Shown here piece after piece: positions 22,593 to 35,207 of a stretch of 64,000 nt of DNA. Where the stretch lies: contig NC_090441.1 of NCBI RefSeq assembly GCF_031143425.1, positions 222,948,928 through 223,012,927 on the forward strand. Reading direction: 5' to 3'. The position numbers were made by a program, and so were the translations under genes. The first letter of the stretch is position 1. Each line of letters begins with the position of its first letter. Below the pieces are notes generated by a model that was given only the letters and a program-made list of their open reading frames with translations, was not told the DNA's origin and ran no database searches. Origin of the DNA: Pleurodeles waltl. Taxonomy: Eukaryota > Chordata > Amphibia > Caudata > Salamandridae.

Positions 22593-24930
22593 GTCCCTTT
22601 CACTTTCCTATGAATAAACAAGGGAATAAGAATCATGTATCTCAATATACATACTCCCCAAAACGTGGTAAAAATGATTCATACCTAATTGGCCTATTTA
22701 TTTGACCTGAACTTCCATAGTAAGGTGTGCATTCAGCACCCATTGTGCCCCCCACTTAAGTATCATTTTAAGCTGACATGTGACAAAATATCAAATCTCA
22801 AGACACACAAATATTGAGTCAAACATATTGCTGGAGGGTGGATTATTAGTAAGGGCAGGTAGGTACCTACACTTAGTACCAGGCCGCCACCCCAAACCAG
22901 TCCAGTCAAGGTCTCAATACATTAGCCTTGGTAGCTGGCTATGAGCAGGAAGGATTAACTTTAGGAGACAAGTATGTAAAGCATTTAAATACAACAATAC
23001 ATTAAATAAATAAGACACAACACACAATAAAAATCCCACATCCATTTATAAAAATAGGAAATATGTTTATCTTTAAAATGACACCTAAACAGCAAAAATC
23101 CAATATAGAGACCTGGAGGGTGACTTTTTAAAGATTAAATCAAGAAATGTGCTTTGTATTAGTTAAAAGCCAATACCACCAACTGGGGACATCTGGTCAT
23201 GCTAGACCGGGACCAACTCACAATCTGAGGCCAAACGCAATGGAGCCCTGCTCGGATACACTGAGCAGGAGGCCTCGGTCAAAATTTTACCTTCAAACTT
23301 TGATTATTTTCTAGAGAATTTTCTCTCAAAGTTATGCAGTCCTCTCTAGCAAGCTGATTTGGATGCAACGTCATCGGATTGCTTTTCTGCAAGACTCTGG
23401 TCAAATCCTGGAAGTCTAGACCTCCGGAGCTTTCAGTGAGACAAACCTGAAATTCAGGCCTGGTCACTGTTGAAGGCTTGGCTCTCGATGTCAGGTCGGT
23501 CCACTTCTGGAGCTTTTTCCAAAAGTTGCTGCAAACTTCCCCAAACTTCTGGAACTTCTTCCTGAAGTTTGCTTTGGGGGATAAAAGTGTCCAAATCACA
23601 AATCCAAGGGTCTAAAGGCTCTGAGACGGTCCTTGGATTTTGGATCACAATTCCCACAATGCACCTGGCTAAACCCATAAAAGTCCACTGGACACAATCC
23701 AGGCTGGTGCCTTCTTGTGGGAGATGGTGCAGGGAAGCTCTGTGAACCTGTTGCTTTCAGGGAGTAAACTCCTTAATCCTTTTGGAAGGAAGGCAATGTC
23801 ATCATGGCTATAATTCCCAGTGTGCAGCAAGAGCAGTCCTTCAGAGAGCAGTCCCTTGGGGTGCAGACCACCTTCTCCTTGCACTTTCATGCAGCAGGAT
23901 GCCACCTAAATGCACAATAGCTTCCTCCAAAGTGTGGCATATTCTTGTCCTATAAAGCACTGCACTTTAAAATTCAAGATGGGGGGTTTCTCTTCAACAG
24001 AGTAAGACCTAGTTAAACCAACCTACTAGTGTGGCTCACTTCCATTAACATTCCTCCCCCAGATCATCTACAAATTCCATTCCTTGGCCTGCCATCTGGC
24101 TGTTGGGCACAGGAAGAGGGTGTAGGCCTGGATGGCATTCCTTTCTGTCCTGTTCTCTATGAAGCCCAGTTTGATTTATTTAACCTCCTTTCTGACTGTG
24201 GTCGGCATCTGCAGAGCTCCCCTCATCAGAGAACCTCTGCTCTATGCAGACCACTTATCACCTCATCAATACAGCCTGGCTAAGCCCGTTAAGGCTGACC
24301 AATCAGAAGAGGCTGCTAGAAGGCTACATTTTGTTTCACAAAAAAGAAAGCCTTATAACTTATTTTCTGCAATAGTTATGATAAATTCAACAGTGGCAAC
24401 ATTTTCGAGTTATTATCAATCTTTTGATTCCTGGAATGATATTTCTAGCTCCTTCCTAGCAATATTTATACTTAAATAAAATATTCCAATGTTAGCCTGA
24501 TGAGCTAGATATCTACAAAAGGGAAAAATTAAATGGGCAGTTGTTCCCTCATCAGGGCATATAAACCATCTTTTACACATGGCACCCCACTCCTGGGTAC
24601 TATTTTGGAAGTACCTTTAGTTCCAAAGCCAGATTTGCATATAGTTTATTTTTAAAGACAATCTTCCAAGCAGGGCTCACCTTTAAAAGTGACAGCAGGC
24701 AACACAGCAGTGCACAATCCATGCAGAAAAATCTACTGTGCCATTAAACCTCCCTGCCCTTTTATATAATAGGACTCATAGGAAGTTTGAATCCCCCTTG
24801 CCTTATTATATACCAGGGACTTACAGGGGTCTGCCATTGCCAACTGTAGGTATACCTATTTACCAGGCACATTTTTAATCAGAGCACTGGTCCTGGACCT
24901 GATTCACAGAGCCCAGGGCACAGTCAGGTA
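22593..24930 (-). other. Old retroelement-like non-coding DNA, probably LTR/untranslated region
   Basis: No open coding region is supported. Read on the minus strand, the stretch is long, non-coding and LTR-like in composition, with a near-palindromic 'cctgctcggatacactgagcagg' at about 23250-23272. The text resembles non-coding ends of salamander LTR elements as I remember them, which is weak evidence. Frames at 23279-23678 and 23669-23905 lack any recognisable domain. Confidence 0.3.
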
Positions 24931-25824
24931 CCGTCAGTATCAATGAGAAATAATTGGTGTGTACATGCTCAAAGGATGACTTTCTCGCAAATATCAATGA
25001 CAAAATACTGTCTACCTATACTTCTAACGGCCAGTACAGAAATATAGGAACACAAATTTTGTTTACACTAATATTCATTTTAATTATATAGCAGACTTTG
25101 AGATGTATTCAAGACGAACTGTCTGCGTGCCAGAACACCTAAGCTGAAGTCTGGAGAAAAAAGGTGGAATTTAAAAAAAAAGTTCATATTAGGGTGAAAA
25201 TCATACAGCATTGGTGACACTTATTACTAAGGTAATCCTGTTCGTTGTGGCCACTGTTACACCACTAATGACAGTAGCAGCTGTGGGATGATTTTCAATT
25301 AACATAAGTAGCTCCTATTTGAAAAATGTATAATGTATAATGTAAATATGTAAATATATAAAAATATAAATGTAACATATATATATATATATATATAAAC
25401 TCATATTAAAACACACATACATATATCTAATGGTCTACCATGACCAGATGACCTTGAGTGGTTCTTTGTGCTTTTAGGCGCTATACCTACTTACATTTTA
25501 AAAATTGAATATCTTTGGTTCTACTGATTGGATTTTTGTCATTATGGTATGTTTGCATTTATTTATTTTGACTCTATTTCTATAAACTAGTGTGGGATTT
25601 TTCTTGAGTTGTGTTTTCACTTTATTACACTTTGTCTTCTGCATGAATACTTAGCAAAACACCTCTAAGTTAAGTTTGTCTTTGTTTGGGCCACGCTGTG
25701 AGAGAGTTCAGCAGAGGTTAATTTAGTGACATTTGTTAGTCACCCTGATGAGGATTGTGTTTTTTCACTTAAGTAGGGTTTTCACGTCCCTCAGTCTATC
25801 ACTCAATTTCTTACACATTGCATA
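24931..25824. other. Stretch without recognised genes
   Basis: A/T-rich DNA with an (AT)n microsatellite at about 25376-25398. Nothing else could be supported. Confidence 0.5.
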
Positions 25825-25990
25825 CAAATTAGGTACTAAAAGTGCTGATTTTTCCTGTTTCAATAAAACTGTCCAGTGGCATTTGGTGGGAAAATAAAAA
25901 AAAGATGTGTTCCATCCACCCAGCCTGTAACCTGTGGATATTGATCCATACCAAACAAATCTAATTTAGTTTGATGCAAATATTGTGGAT
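25825..25990 (-). pseudogene. Harbinger transposase relic (minus strand)
   Basis: The minus strand reads QYPQVTGWVDGTHL, then FPPNATGQFY, a stop, and NRKNQHF. This matches the first catalytic motif of Harbinger transposases (FP.V.G.IDGTH...P....Y.NRK..HS) and about 165 bp are an inverted copy of 28930-29095. Stops and indels show it is dead. The upstream part has been replaced by a 64-bp tandem repeat. Confidence 0.7.
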
Positions 25991-26181
25991 GTGGCACAAT
26001 ACATGCTAATACAAAGCTAGAAAGTAAGATGGTCTATTGGGTAGGAAATGGGATGTGACACTATACATGTTAATATAAAGCTAGAAAGTAAGATGGCCTA
26101 TTGGGTAGGAAATGGGATGTGGCACAATACATGCTAATACAAAGCTAAAAAGTAAGATGGTCTATTGGGTAGGAAACGGGA
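25988..26181 (+). repeat. 64-bp tandem repeat, three units
   Basis: Units start with gatgtggcacaatacatgct at 25988, 26052 and 26116 and contain 'agtaagatggtctattgggt'. It abuts the transposase relic. Confidence 0.9.
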
Positions 26182-27232
26182 TCGGCCTCACCAGAGAGAA
26201 GTCTGATGACATAAATATGATGCACAGGGACCTTTGATTGTGCTATGGTGAAATGCTTTCAAGGATGACTTTGTGCTACTTAATTCTAGAACCCCTAGGC
26301 TGTTGGAAAATATATTGTTCAACTTGAGTCAGCCCAGGATGGATCATGGTCATATTAAAACATTCCTTCTGTGATTTCTTCACAAACCTCAGGATTACGT
26401 TGATGTTCTTAGTCACAGATTTAAACATTGTACCCAACTTTACTCCTTTTCCTGGGACCTATAACTCAAAGTCACTGGCACTGCATGCTGCCTGATCTTC
26501 TCAACTCCAGGCCCATACTTCTTAGGAATGCTGAAGAAGGGGATGATTTGAGCTTTAAGGCTGTATAGCCACTAACCTCTCTGGAGAAGTGAGTTATAGT
26601 AATTTCAGTTAAATATCACAAGCGAATTTCAGTGCTTTTTACAGGTTTAAATATTACATTTTAACTGAGACTTTCACTTAACTATAAGTCACTTTAACCT
26701 TAGTTTTCAGTGGATGTCTGTGTTTTTATGTCAAGTAAGATATACTTACCACATCAATCTATGACCTATAACATCCCAGAAGGGATGATGCAGAGAGTCG
26801 ATTGCTTATCGCTAAGTCTTGAAAGTGATTAGAATGTTAGCTTCTCTTTATCCAAATTCTGGAGAAGAGTAATGCATCAGTATCAGCTACCAGAAGAGGC
26901 AATGGCCAAGGAATCCTTTTAATAAAACACCATTCCTTCCAGCCCCTCTGTGGCTCTCATATCCTCTCTCTTCTCACTTGTTCCAAAAATACCCACTAAG
27001 TCCCCTCTCATCTGTTTCAGGGAAAGCATATTCATTAGCCACCAAAATATGTTTTTTTTTATTTGAAATGAATAAATAGTTTATTCTAAATTAAAAAAAA
27101 AGGATAGGTGAGAAACTCAAGCTCTGCCAGTTTGAGGTAGGTAAAAGGTGTGTTCAGCTGTTTATAGTTCAATGGTGCCCGCCACGTTACTGCATCCAAA
27201 GAGAAGGTGAACTGAACATTGTCTGAGAGGCT
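26182..27232. other. Stretch without recognised genes
   Basis: Unique-looking A/T-rich DNA. No coding or element signature was recognised. Confidence 0.5.
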
Positions 27233-27830
27233 CTGTCCTGTCCCTGCTGTTGGCACTAAGGATGCCCTGTCCCTGTCGGTGGCACTAAGGATTATCTGTC
27301 CCTGCTAGTGGCACCAAGGAAGCCCTGTCCCTGCCGGTGGCTCTAAGGATGCCCTGTCCCCGCTGGTGCACTAAGGATGCTCTGTCCCTGCTAGTGGCAC
27401 CAAGGAAGCCCTGTCCCTGCCGGTGGCTCTAAGGATGCCCTGTCCCCGCTGGTGGCACTAAGAATGCCCTGTCCCTGCTGGTGGCACTAAGAATGTCCTG
27501 TCCCTGCTGGTGGCTCCTAGGATGCTCTGTCCCTGCTAGTGGCACCAAGGATGGTCTAACTCTGCTGGTGGCTCTAGGGATGCCCTGTCCCTGCTGGTGG
27601 CACTAAGGACGCCCTGTCCCTGCTGGTGGCACTAAGAATGCCCTGTCCCTGCCGGTGGCACTAAGGACGCCCTGTCCCTGCTGGTGGCACTAAGAATGCC
27701 CTGTCCCTGCCGGTGGCACTAAGGATGCTGTGTCCCTGCTGGTGGCTCCTAGGATTCTCTGTCCCTGTTGGTGGCGCTAAGGATGCTCTATCCTTGCCTG
27801 AGGTACCAATAGTTCTGACAACTCCTTGGC
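27233..27830 (+). repeat. 29-bp minisatellite
   Basis: About twenty units of 29 bp with the core ccctgtccctgctggtggca and 'ctaaggatg' or 'ctaagaatg'. The edges are degenerate. It is clearly non-coding; a short frame through it is an artefact. Confidence 0.92.
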
Positions 27831-28704
27831 AATGACTACGATTACAGAAATGTCTGATCCGCATCTAATGACAGACTAAAACAAATAAAGCAGAGTGGAC
27901 TCCCCTGGTCGGTATGTACCGTGTATAAGGAACAGTGTGAACAGGACATTACTAGCACAATGGGTTCAGGATTCTGCACAGATGGGCACTATCTGTTCCT
28001 CTGAGATCAGCACAGTGCAGCCGATGAACCATCTGGGACAAGCTCTGGGCACGCAAGCCATCTGTACTGGTGGCGTTGAGTTATCAGACTTGAATGAAGC
28101 TTCTGAGCATGTAAAGATCTGAGGTCCAGGACCCATTCTAATCCTCAACCCTATGATGACTGCTTTACCTAGGGGACAGTCGAATGGTAGTAGAAATGGT
28201 GGTAATAAATTACACTTTGAGCATCATCTTTCAAGCTGCTGTATTTAATTTAAGCAAGCTTTTAGTTGAATCTGGTATAGGATAGATGGACCCATTTTGC
28301 TGTTGGCCTGTACAGGAGCAGAAACATAACTGAAGTACAGTGGCGTTGTGAGTCCTAAGTTGGTAGCAAAACGGTTTGTGACTGCAAAAAGATCGATATC
28401 AAATGTGCCAAAATGTTCTTTGGTTCTGTTTGCAGAAATGATTCAAACTGAATCTTGATCAACTCATTATTTTTGCAACTGGAAAGAGCGATTACCTACT
28501 TACAAACCTCTAACTTCATTTCCTAAATGATGTGTATCACCCATTCACGAACTGCGAATGGCTGCAAAAGTGGGTGTTTGCTTTTGGAAATTAGCTTCAA
28601 GTGGTAGTAGGTGGGGATCAGGTGCATTTTCAGAGTCGGAGGAGAGGGTTTATGATAAGAATAGCTTTATGATAAAAATAGGTTTATGATAAGGGCAGCA
28701 ATTT
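27831..28704. other. Stretch without recognised genes
   Basis: Low-confidence similarity to 'gcaaa/tttgc'-rich MITE DNA around 28360-28600. No termini were found, so no element is called. Confidence 0.4.
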
Positions 28705-29095
28705 TATTTCAGATCCCGCTGCTAAATTACAGCCAGGTTTGTCTAGGGATGCACACAGAACTGTGTCTATCTCCACAGCACATACAAGCACTTTGCTGCC
28801 TTTTTGTTTTAGCCTCATGGAGCTACCAAGGGGTAGGAGCTCCAGCAGGAGGTGTTTCCTGAGCACACTTTACAGTATTTTCTGCAATTTCCAGGATAAA
28901 ATACAGCTGCCACATTGAATTTCCTAACAATTCACAAGATTTGCAGCAAACTACAATAGATGTGTTTGGTAGGTACCATTATCCACAGATTACAGGCTGG
29001 GTGGATGGAAAGCATCTTTCAATGTGTCCACCAAATGCCCCTGGATAGTTGTATTGAAGCAGGAAAGAACAGCACTCTTAGTAATTTACCTCCTA
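28705..29095 (+). pseudogene. Harbinger transposase relic (plus strand)
   Basis: A longer relic of an old Harbinger transposase. TELCLSPQHIQALCCLFVLA followed by SW-SYQ aligns with the family's 'LSP..QVL..L.FLASGSFQ' block. Then come a PAGGVS/AHF stretch (GMSQ..F), EFPNNSQDLQQTTIDVFGRY, QITGWVDGKHL (first catalytic Asp) and SRKEQHS (NRK..HS). Several stops interrupt it. It is only distantly like the transposases at 18978 and 45664, so it belongs to another, older family. Confidence 0.72.
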
Positions 29096-30042
29096 CCAAT
29101 GAATACACCAGGGCTGGACTAGAATGACCATTATGTGAGGGCCCTATAGTTTACTCTACCCTTCCTTGTCATGAAGGTTGTTAAACAAGCCTCCCCTCGC
29201 CTTGTTGTCAAGCCTCATTCGAGGGTTAAGCGTGCCTTGAACTGGTGTTACCGCTTTGGGATACTTCAACATGGTGGATTCCACTGTCCTCAGCCTTTCC
29301 TTCCAACTGTTCACCGCCCCTCGCATACTGTCTTCCAGGGCCATCATAGAAGGATCTGCCTTCTGGCAGTTTGAAAAGATAAAAAGTTTACTTTCACAAA
29401 TCCCCAGATAACTCCTGTGGTTGATGTACAGTCAAGTCCTTGGAGGATCTGATTATTTTGTTTCTAGACCTTGGTAAATATGGCCTGGACTTCTATTTTC
29501 GTTGGTAGGTGTCAGTTCATCCACAGATGGAGTGGAAGTTTGGTTTATTAAAAACGGTTCCTGTAAAAGAGAAGAGTTCCCCCTATATGAGTTTGTGCTG
29601 AATGTTCATGCTGAATGTTCACACAAGTTGTGATACATGAATTTGGTTGTTCAATCAATAGCCCATCTACACATGGTACAGTGGCTGCATTTAAAAAACC
29701 TGTTCATCAATCGTGTTCACCAAAAGTCTTGTATCTGGGGAGGGGCGTGGCCAACCGTGAGCCAGATGACTAATTGCCCTAATTATCCTTGTCCGGGAGT
29801 GGAGTCGACACAACCCACATGTGTAGAGGCCTTCGTGATGGGTGGGGCCTGCCCTGAAGAGCAAAGGTGATTGGCTGCAGCCAGTACACACCAGTAAGTT
29901 CTCAGTAAAGTCTTTCCACCAGCCCAGGAGAAGAAGTCTTCCCCTAGGCTATTCGACACCCGGTGGCAGCTGCTCAGAGGACAGGGGACATATGCGAGAG
30001 AGCAGAGTAAAGTATCCTGTGATGTGAAAATGGGACTTGTGA
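29096..30042. other. Stretch without recognised genes
   Basis: A minus-strand frame at 29156-29347 (MMALEDSMRGAVNSWKERLR...) is helical in character and lies beside the Harbinger relic. It could be a scrap of an accessory coiled-coil protein, but nothing proves it. Confidence 0.35.
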
Positions 30043-30710
30043 AGACTTGGGCAGCATACCAGCAACCCAGATGACCTTTCTCTGCTCTCTGATACTGCTG
30101 CTCTCCACTCATTAAGGGCTAAACGCAGAAACACATGTCTAGCAATAGCAGCACTACCTGCACCAACGTTGAAGAAAATTACAGCACATTTGAAGTATGC
30201 CTACTGCATTTACCAGGATGCAATGGGGTAAACTGTGCTGAGATGAAAGGCAGTGTGCTCCCTCCCCCCTTGTGTTTAAAAGGCTCCCTACAGCCAATAA
30301 GCTGATGAGCTCACCTGGGATGCATCTGAGTGTCTGTGGAGTGGTACTGAGACCTGGGAGGACCTGTGACCTGGGAGGACCTGGGATGCACCTGTGCGCC
30401 TGTGGAGTGGTACTGTGACCTGGGAGGACCTGTGACCTGGGAGGACCTGGGATGCATCTGAGTGTCTGTGGAGTGGTACTAAGACCTGCGATTACTTGGG
30501 CAGCGTAGTACCCCCAGATTACTTTTCTATGCTACCTCTGCTCTCTACTGATGAAGGGCTAAACCTAGAAACACGTTTCTAGAGATAACAGTACTACCTG
30601 CCCCAACTTTGGTGAAAAACTACTGCAACTTTGAAGTGACTGTGCTCTTTCTTACCTTGTATATAAAAGGCTCACTTGAGCCAACGAGCTGACGAACTCT
30701 TCACAGTCTA
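30043..30710 (+). repeat. Two diverged direct copies of a 220-270 bp unit
   Basis: 30043-30310 and 30490-30710 share gacttgggcagc, 'ctctgctctc', 'gggctaaac.cagaaacac', 'actacctgc.ccaac' and 'aaaaggctc'. The second copy has the palindromic CTAGAAAC-AC-GTTTCTAG. They may be copies of a dispersed SINE-like or MITE repeat; no pol III boxes were seen. Between them lies a 65-bp repeat. Confidence 0.6.
30318..30489 (+). repeat. 65-bp tandem repeat, about 2.6 units
   Basis: Units contain tgtggagtggtactgagacc and 'tgggaggacctgtgacctgg'. It separates the two copies of the preceding unit. Confidence 0.85.
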
Positions 30711-30733
30711 ACTATGCATAGTAGAGAATTGGA

Positions 30734-33438
30734 AGAGACTGGCCTCTCAATGACACCTTGCATGAAGGTGCCCAGTGCATACAATAGGGTGTAAAGAGAC
30801 ACTGCCTATCACTGCCACCTTGCATGAAGGTACCCAGTGTGTGGAGAAGGGTATAAAGAGACACTGACCCTCATTTCAACCTTGGCCAAGGTTGAACCAC
30901 CAAACGGCTGCCTATGTGGCCGCAAACCCACTGGCTGCATGTCAACATCCCTGTTGGGTCGGTGGGCAGAAACAGAGTTTCCTCCCGCTGGCCCAGCGGG
31001 AATGTGGGCTGTAACATTGCAGCCAACTCCTAATGGAGCCGGCAGCAATGTGGCAGTGCGGCGGGTGCTGCACCACCTGTCGCGCTTTCCAGTGTCTGCC
31101 AAGCAGATAGTGGAAATCGCGATAGGGCTGTGCCTGGGGGCCCCTGCACAGCCCATACCAAGTGCATGGGCAGGTGCAGGGACCCCCAGGGACCCCGCGA
31201 GTCCTCTTACCGCCAGCCTTTCCATGGCGGTGTCTACCGTCATGGACAGGCTGGTGGTAAGTGGAGTCAAAATCCCCAGGGCAGTCTGCTTGCAGCACTG
31301 CCCTGGTGGATTGCGACTGCCGGGACCACCATGGCGGTATACCGGCGGTGTGACCGCCGCGGTACCACCGCAGTCAAAATGTGGCATTTCGTACGGCCAG
31401 CCTGTTGGCGATACAAACCCTACTTTAACCCTGGCGGTCGGTGACTGCCAGGGTTAAAATGAGACCCACTACCTCTCCACTCACACCTTGCTTGCAGGCA
31501 CCAGTGTGTAGATTAGGGTGTAAAGAGACACTGCCTCTAAATTCACACCTTGCTTGAAGGTGCCCAGCGTGTAGAATAGGGTGTAAAGCTACACTGCCTC
31601 TCCCCTCACACCTTGCACAAAGGTACCCAGAGTGTGGCGTAGGGTGTAAGGAGATCCTGCCTCACACTGAGATCTTTCATAAAGGTACCCAGTGTATAGA
31701 GTAGGGTGCAAATAGACACTGCCTCTCAGGAACAGCTTGCATGAAGGTCCCGAGTGTGTACGGCAGGGTATAAAGGGACACTTCCTCACACTGACATCTT
31801 GTATGAAGGTTCCCAGTGTGTAGAGCAGAGTATAAAGTGACACTGCCTCTCCTCTCACATCTTGCATGGCGGTACCCAGCGTGTAGAGTAGGGTGTAAAG
31901 ATACACTGCCTCACACTGACACCTTGTATGAAGGTTTCCAGTGTGCAGAGCAGGGTGTAAAGAGACACTGCCTCTACACTCACACCTTGCTTGAAGGTGC
32001 CCAGCGTGTAGAGTAGGGTGTAAAGATACACTGCCTCACACTGACACCTTGTATGAATGTTTCCAGTGTGCATAGCAGGCTGTAAAGAGACACTGCCTCT
32101 CCACTCACACCTTGCACGAAGGTACCCAGCGTGTGGAGTAGGGTGTAAGGATACACTGCCTCACACTGAAGTCTTGTGTGAAGCTTCCCAGTGTGTGGAG
32201 TAGGGTGTAAAAAGACACTGCCTCTCTACTGAGACCTTCCATGAAGGTACCCAGCATGTAGAGTAAGGTGAAAAGAGACACTGCCTCTCACTAATGCCTT
32301 GCAGCAAGGTACCCAGTGTGTAAAGCAGAGTGTAAAGAGATACTTCCTCTCCACTCACACTGTGCATGAAGGTACCCAGCATGTAGAGTAGATTATTAAG
32401 AGACGCTGCCTCTCACTGACACCTTGCATGAAGGTACCCAGTGTGTAGAGTAGGGTGTAAAGAAACACTGCCTCTCTACTAACACCTTGAATGAAGGTAC
32501 CTAGTAAGTAGAGTAGGGTGTAAAGCGACGCTGCCCCTCCACTTACACCTTGCATGAAGGTATCAAGTGTGTAGAGTATGGTGTAAAGAAACACTCCCTC
32601 TCTACTAACACCTTGAATGAAGGTACCTAGTGAGTAGAGTAGGGTGTAAAGAGACACTGCCTCTCACTGACACCTTGCATGAAGGTACCCAGTGTGTAGA
32701 GTAGGGTGTAAAGAGACACTGCCTCCCCACTAAAACCTTGAATGAAGGTACCCAGTGTGTTGAGTAGGGTGTAAAGAGACACTGCCTCTCCACTAATACC
32801 TTGAATGAAGGTACCCAGTGTGTAGAGTAGGGTGTAAAGAGACACTGCCTCTAATGCTCAAACCTTACATAAAGGTACCCTGTATGTAGAGTAGGGTGTA
32901 AGGAGACACTGCCTCTCACTGACACCTTGCATGAAGGTACCGAATGTGTAGAATAGGGTGTAAAAAGTCACTGCCTTTCACTGACACTTACATGAAGAGA
33001 CCCAATGCGTAGAGTAGGGTGTAAAGAGACACTGTCTCTCAACTGATACCTTGCATGACGGTGCCCAGTGTGTAGAGTAGGGTGTAAGGAGATACTAGCT
33101 CTCTCTGACACCTTGCATGAAGGTACCCAGTGTGTAGGGTAGGGTGTAAAGAGACTGCTTCTCCCCTCACACCTCTCATGAAGGTACCCAGTGTGTAGAG
33201 TAGGGTGTGAGGAGACACTGCCTCTCCACTCACACCTTGCATGAAGGTACCCAGTGAGTAGAGCAGGGTGTAAACAGATGCTGCCTCTGTACTGAGACCT
33301 TGCATGAAGGTACCCAGTGTGTGGAGTAGGGTATAAAGATACACTGCCTCTCACACACACCTTGCATGAAGGTAGCCAATGAGTAGAGCAGGGTGCAAAG
33401 GGGCACAGCCTCTCACACACATTGCATGAAGGTACTGA
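30734..33438 (-). repeat. 62-63-bp satellite, left block
   Basis: More than thirty units with caccttgcatgaaggtaccc, 'agtgtgtagagtagggtgta' and 'aagagacactgcctctcact'. Where the period is 63, minus-strand frames repeat a SLYTLLYTLGTF peptide; these are not genes. The block is interrupted by a MITE at 30866-31467 and ends at the TGA target copy at 33436-33438, continuing at 47817. Confidence 0.93.
30866..31467. mobile_element. 602-bp Harbinger-like MITE in the satellite
   Basis: The termini are GACCCTCATTTCAACC at the left and, inward from the right, GGGTCTCATTTTAACCCTGG. Flanking direct repeats are ACT (30863-30865 and 31468-31470). Removing the insert restores a satellite unit. The interior has the same series of self-complementary blocks as the 610-bp MITE at 35466-36075 but in reverse order and with decayed stems. 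It encodes no protein. Confidence 0.9.
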
Positions 33439-33758
33439 GGGCCATATTTATACTTTTTGACGCAAAACTGCGCTAACGCAGTTTTGCGCCCAAAAAATTA
33501 GCGCCGTCTAACGCCATTTTGAAGCGCCGTGCGGGCGTCAAATTTATACTTTGAAGTACGGCGGCGCAACCAACAGGTGGGAGTCATTATTTCGTGACGC
33601 ACACAGCGGCGTTCCGTCGTAAAGGAAACCAACGTTAAGGCGACGCACATCACTGTGGGTCGATTTCCGACAGCGCAATCCGGAAAGTGCTGTTTTTTTT
33701 CACGCTATTGCGTCAAATTTTTGCGCAAAAACTGCCCTTTCAGCAGAGGAGAGCCAAA

Positions 33759-34245
33759 ATGGATCCCAGATGCCACTACAGACCCCAGGAGGATGACAGC
33801 AGACCAGGAACCAGCCAGGAGGATCCATACAGGAACCAGGACATGTTTAGAAAAAAAAGAAAGTGTCGCTTCAGTGAAGAGGAGCAGGAAATCCTGGTGA
33901 AAGAGGTGACGGAACACCAGCACCAACTTTTCATCTCCTCTAAATTGCCACTCAGTAGGAGAGAGGCCATATGGAAATAAATAGTGGACAAGATCATCAG
34001 TGTGGCTGAAGAACGCCGCACAGTCACTAAGTGTAAGAAACGCTGGCATGACTGCAAACCTAGGACAAAAGAGAAAATGGGCAGGAACAGGAAGGCAGCA
34101 ATGCAGACTGGAGGGGGTTGTCCAGCACAACAGGAGGCCCTGGACCACATGGAGGAGATGGTCGCAGCCGTCATCCCGGAGGAGATCGTCACAGGGATTC
34201 AAGGACAGGACAGCGCAGACTACCACGAGACAACGCACATGCAGG
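33759..34245 (+). pseudogene. Harbinger family B Myb-like protein A, first exon, with premature stop
   Basis: ATG 33759 opens a frame with a NAIF1-like Myb domain: CRFSEEEQEILVKEVTEHQH, then EAIWK, an in-frame TAA at 33978-33980, then IVDKIISVAEERR and KCKKRWHDCKPRTKEKMGRN. The domain continues in the same frame beyond the stop, so a single substitution explains it. The exon ends at a good donor (gcagg|gtaagt, 34245). It lies 320 bp inside the left terminus, the usual place for the first gene. The link to the coiled-coil exon at 37059 is plausible but the phases do not match directly, so an extra exon or another acceptor would be needed. A readthrough or an unlocated functional isoform cannot be excluded. 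Confidence 0.75.
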
Positions 34246-35207
34246 GTAAGTCGCATGGGGAATTAAATTGCAATAATGTTGACTGTAACAGGGGGGGAAA
34301 TACCTACTACACAATGCATGTAAGTCTGCACATATATGAACTGGCATGGGTAAAGGGGCACAGCAGGGGGGCATGGCTAGCACAGACTGAAGCTGGGGCA
34401 CGACAAAATAGAGCAACAACAACAGTCCCATGGGGACATCCTGTAAGTACAACAATAGAGCCAAGGGAAAGCAGCGACAGGTGGGAAGGCCACTACGTCA
34501 AACTCACTTCCAGGCACTTGTCTTGCAAAATCTATCCTACATCAACTAGGTCCCTATCAGTAATGCAGTAGCCAAAACAACAACTGCAATGTAACTGCCA
34601 CAACAGTTGACAATAACGCCTCTCATCTCTGTGCAGCTATAGTAGCAAATGGCAGGAACCTCCCCATGGAATATACATACCCAAATTAGGGTGTGAGGAT
34701 GACATCTGCAACAATTCTTAGAAATAAGACAAAGGCACCAGTACACTCAAATGCCGAATGTCCATACCTGACACATACATAAGCCAAAGTAAACAGCAAT
34801 AGGAGCCACACAGCACTAACGACACACACATGCTGCATACGTCAGGGTCCCTCACGTGCCTGGCTAACAAGGCTACATCACTAATGTCATACTGCTCAGA
34901 CAACACCTGAGGAGGGGACACAGGCAACTGGTCACTGAAACACAACTGCAAAGTCTGACAACCAAATTGGACCTTCATACGATAAACAGGCCAATCCAAT
35001 TAAACACACATGACCCAACATCATCTTCAAACATCCACAATGTTTACATCCATACCACATCCTAACATTAACATGCATAGGATATGCCACATTACATGTA
35101 CAGTTCATGCAATGTGAATAAAAAGTGTATGGGGCAGGTCCTGAGAGGCAAGTGTGCTGGCAGGGCAGTCACAACACCCACAGTCAGTCAAAGTGTATTG
35201 TGGCAAG
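34246..35207. other. Intron or intergenic DNA of family B
   Basis: No gene was recognised. Small frames here have no domain signature. Confidence 0.5.

Noticed and set aside
23279..23905. Minus-strand frames as a gene
   Set aside because: No domain and no coding continuity. The region reads like retroelement untranslated DNA.
29156..29347. Helical minus-strand frame as a Harbinger accessory gene
   Set aside because: It is suggestive beside the relic, but it is 63 residues without a diagnostic motif.
30043..30710. tRNA-derived SINE
   Set aside because: No convincing A and B boxes or terminal tail were found, so only a duplicated unit is reported.
31589..33420. Repeated frames with SLYTLLYTLGTF peptides on the minus strand
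   Set aside because: Translation of the 63-bp satellite. The frame changes wherever the unit is 62 bp long.
33705..34256. Minus-strand frame of 183 residues opposite the Myb exon
   Set aside because: Shadow frame with no domain; the plus strand encodes a recognisable Myb domain.
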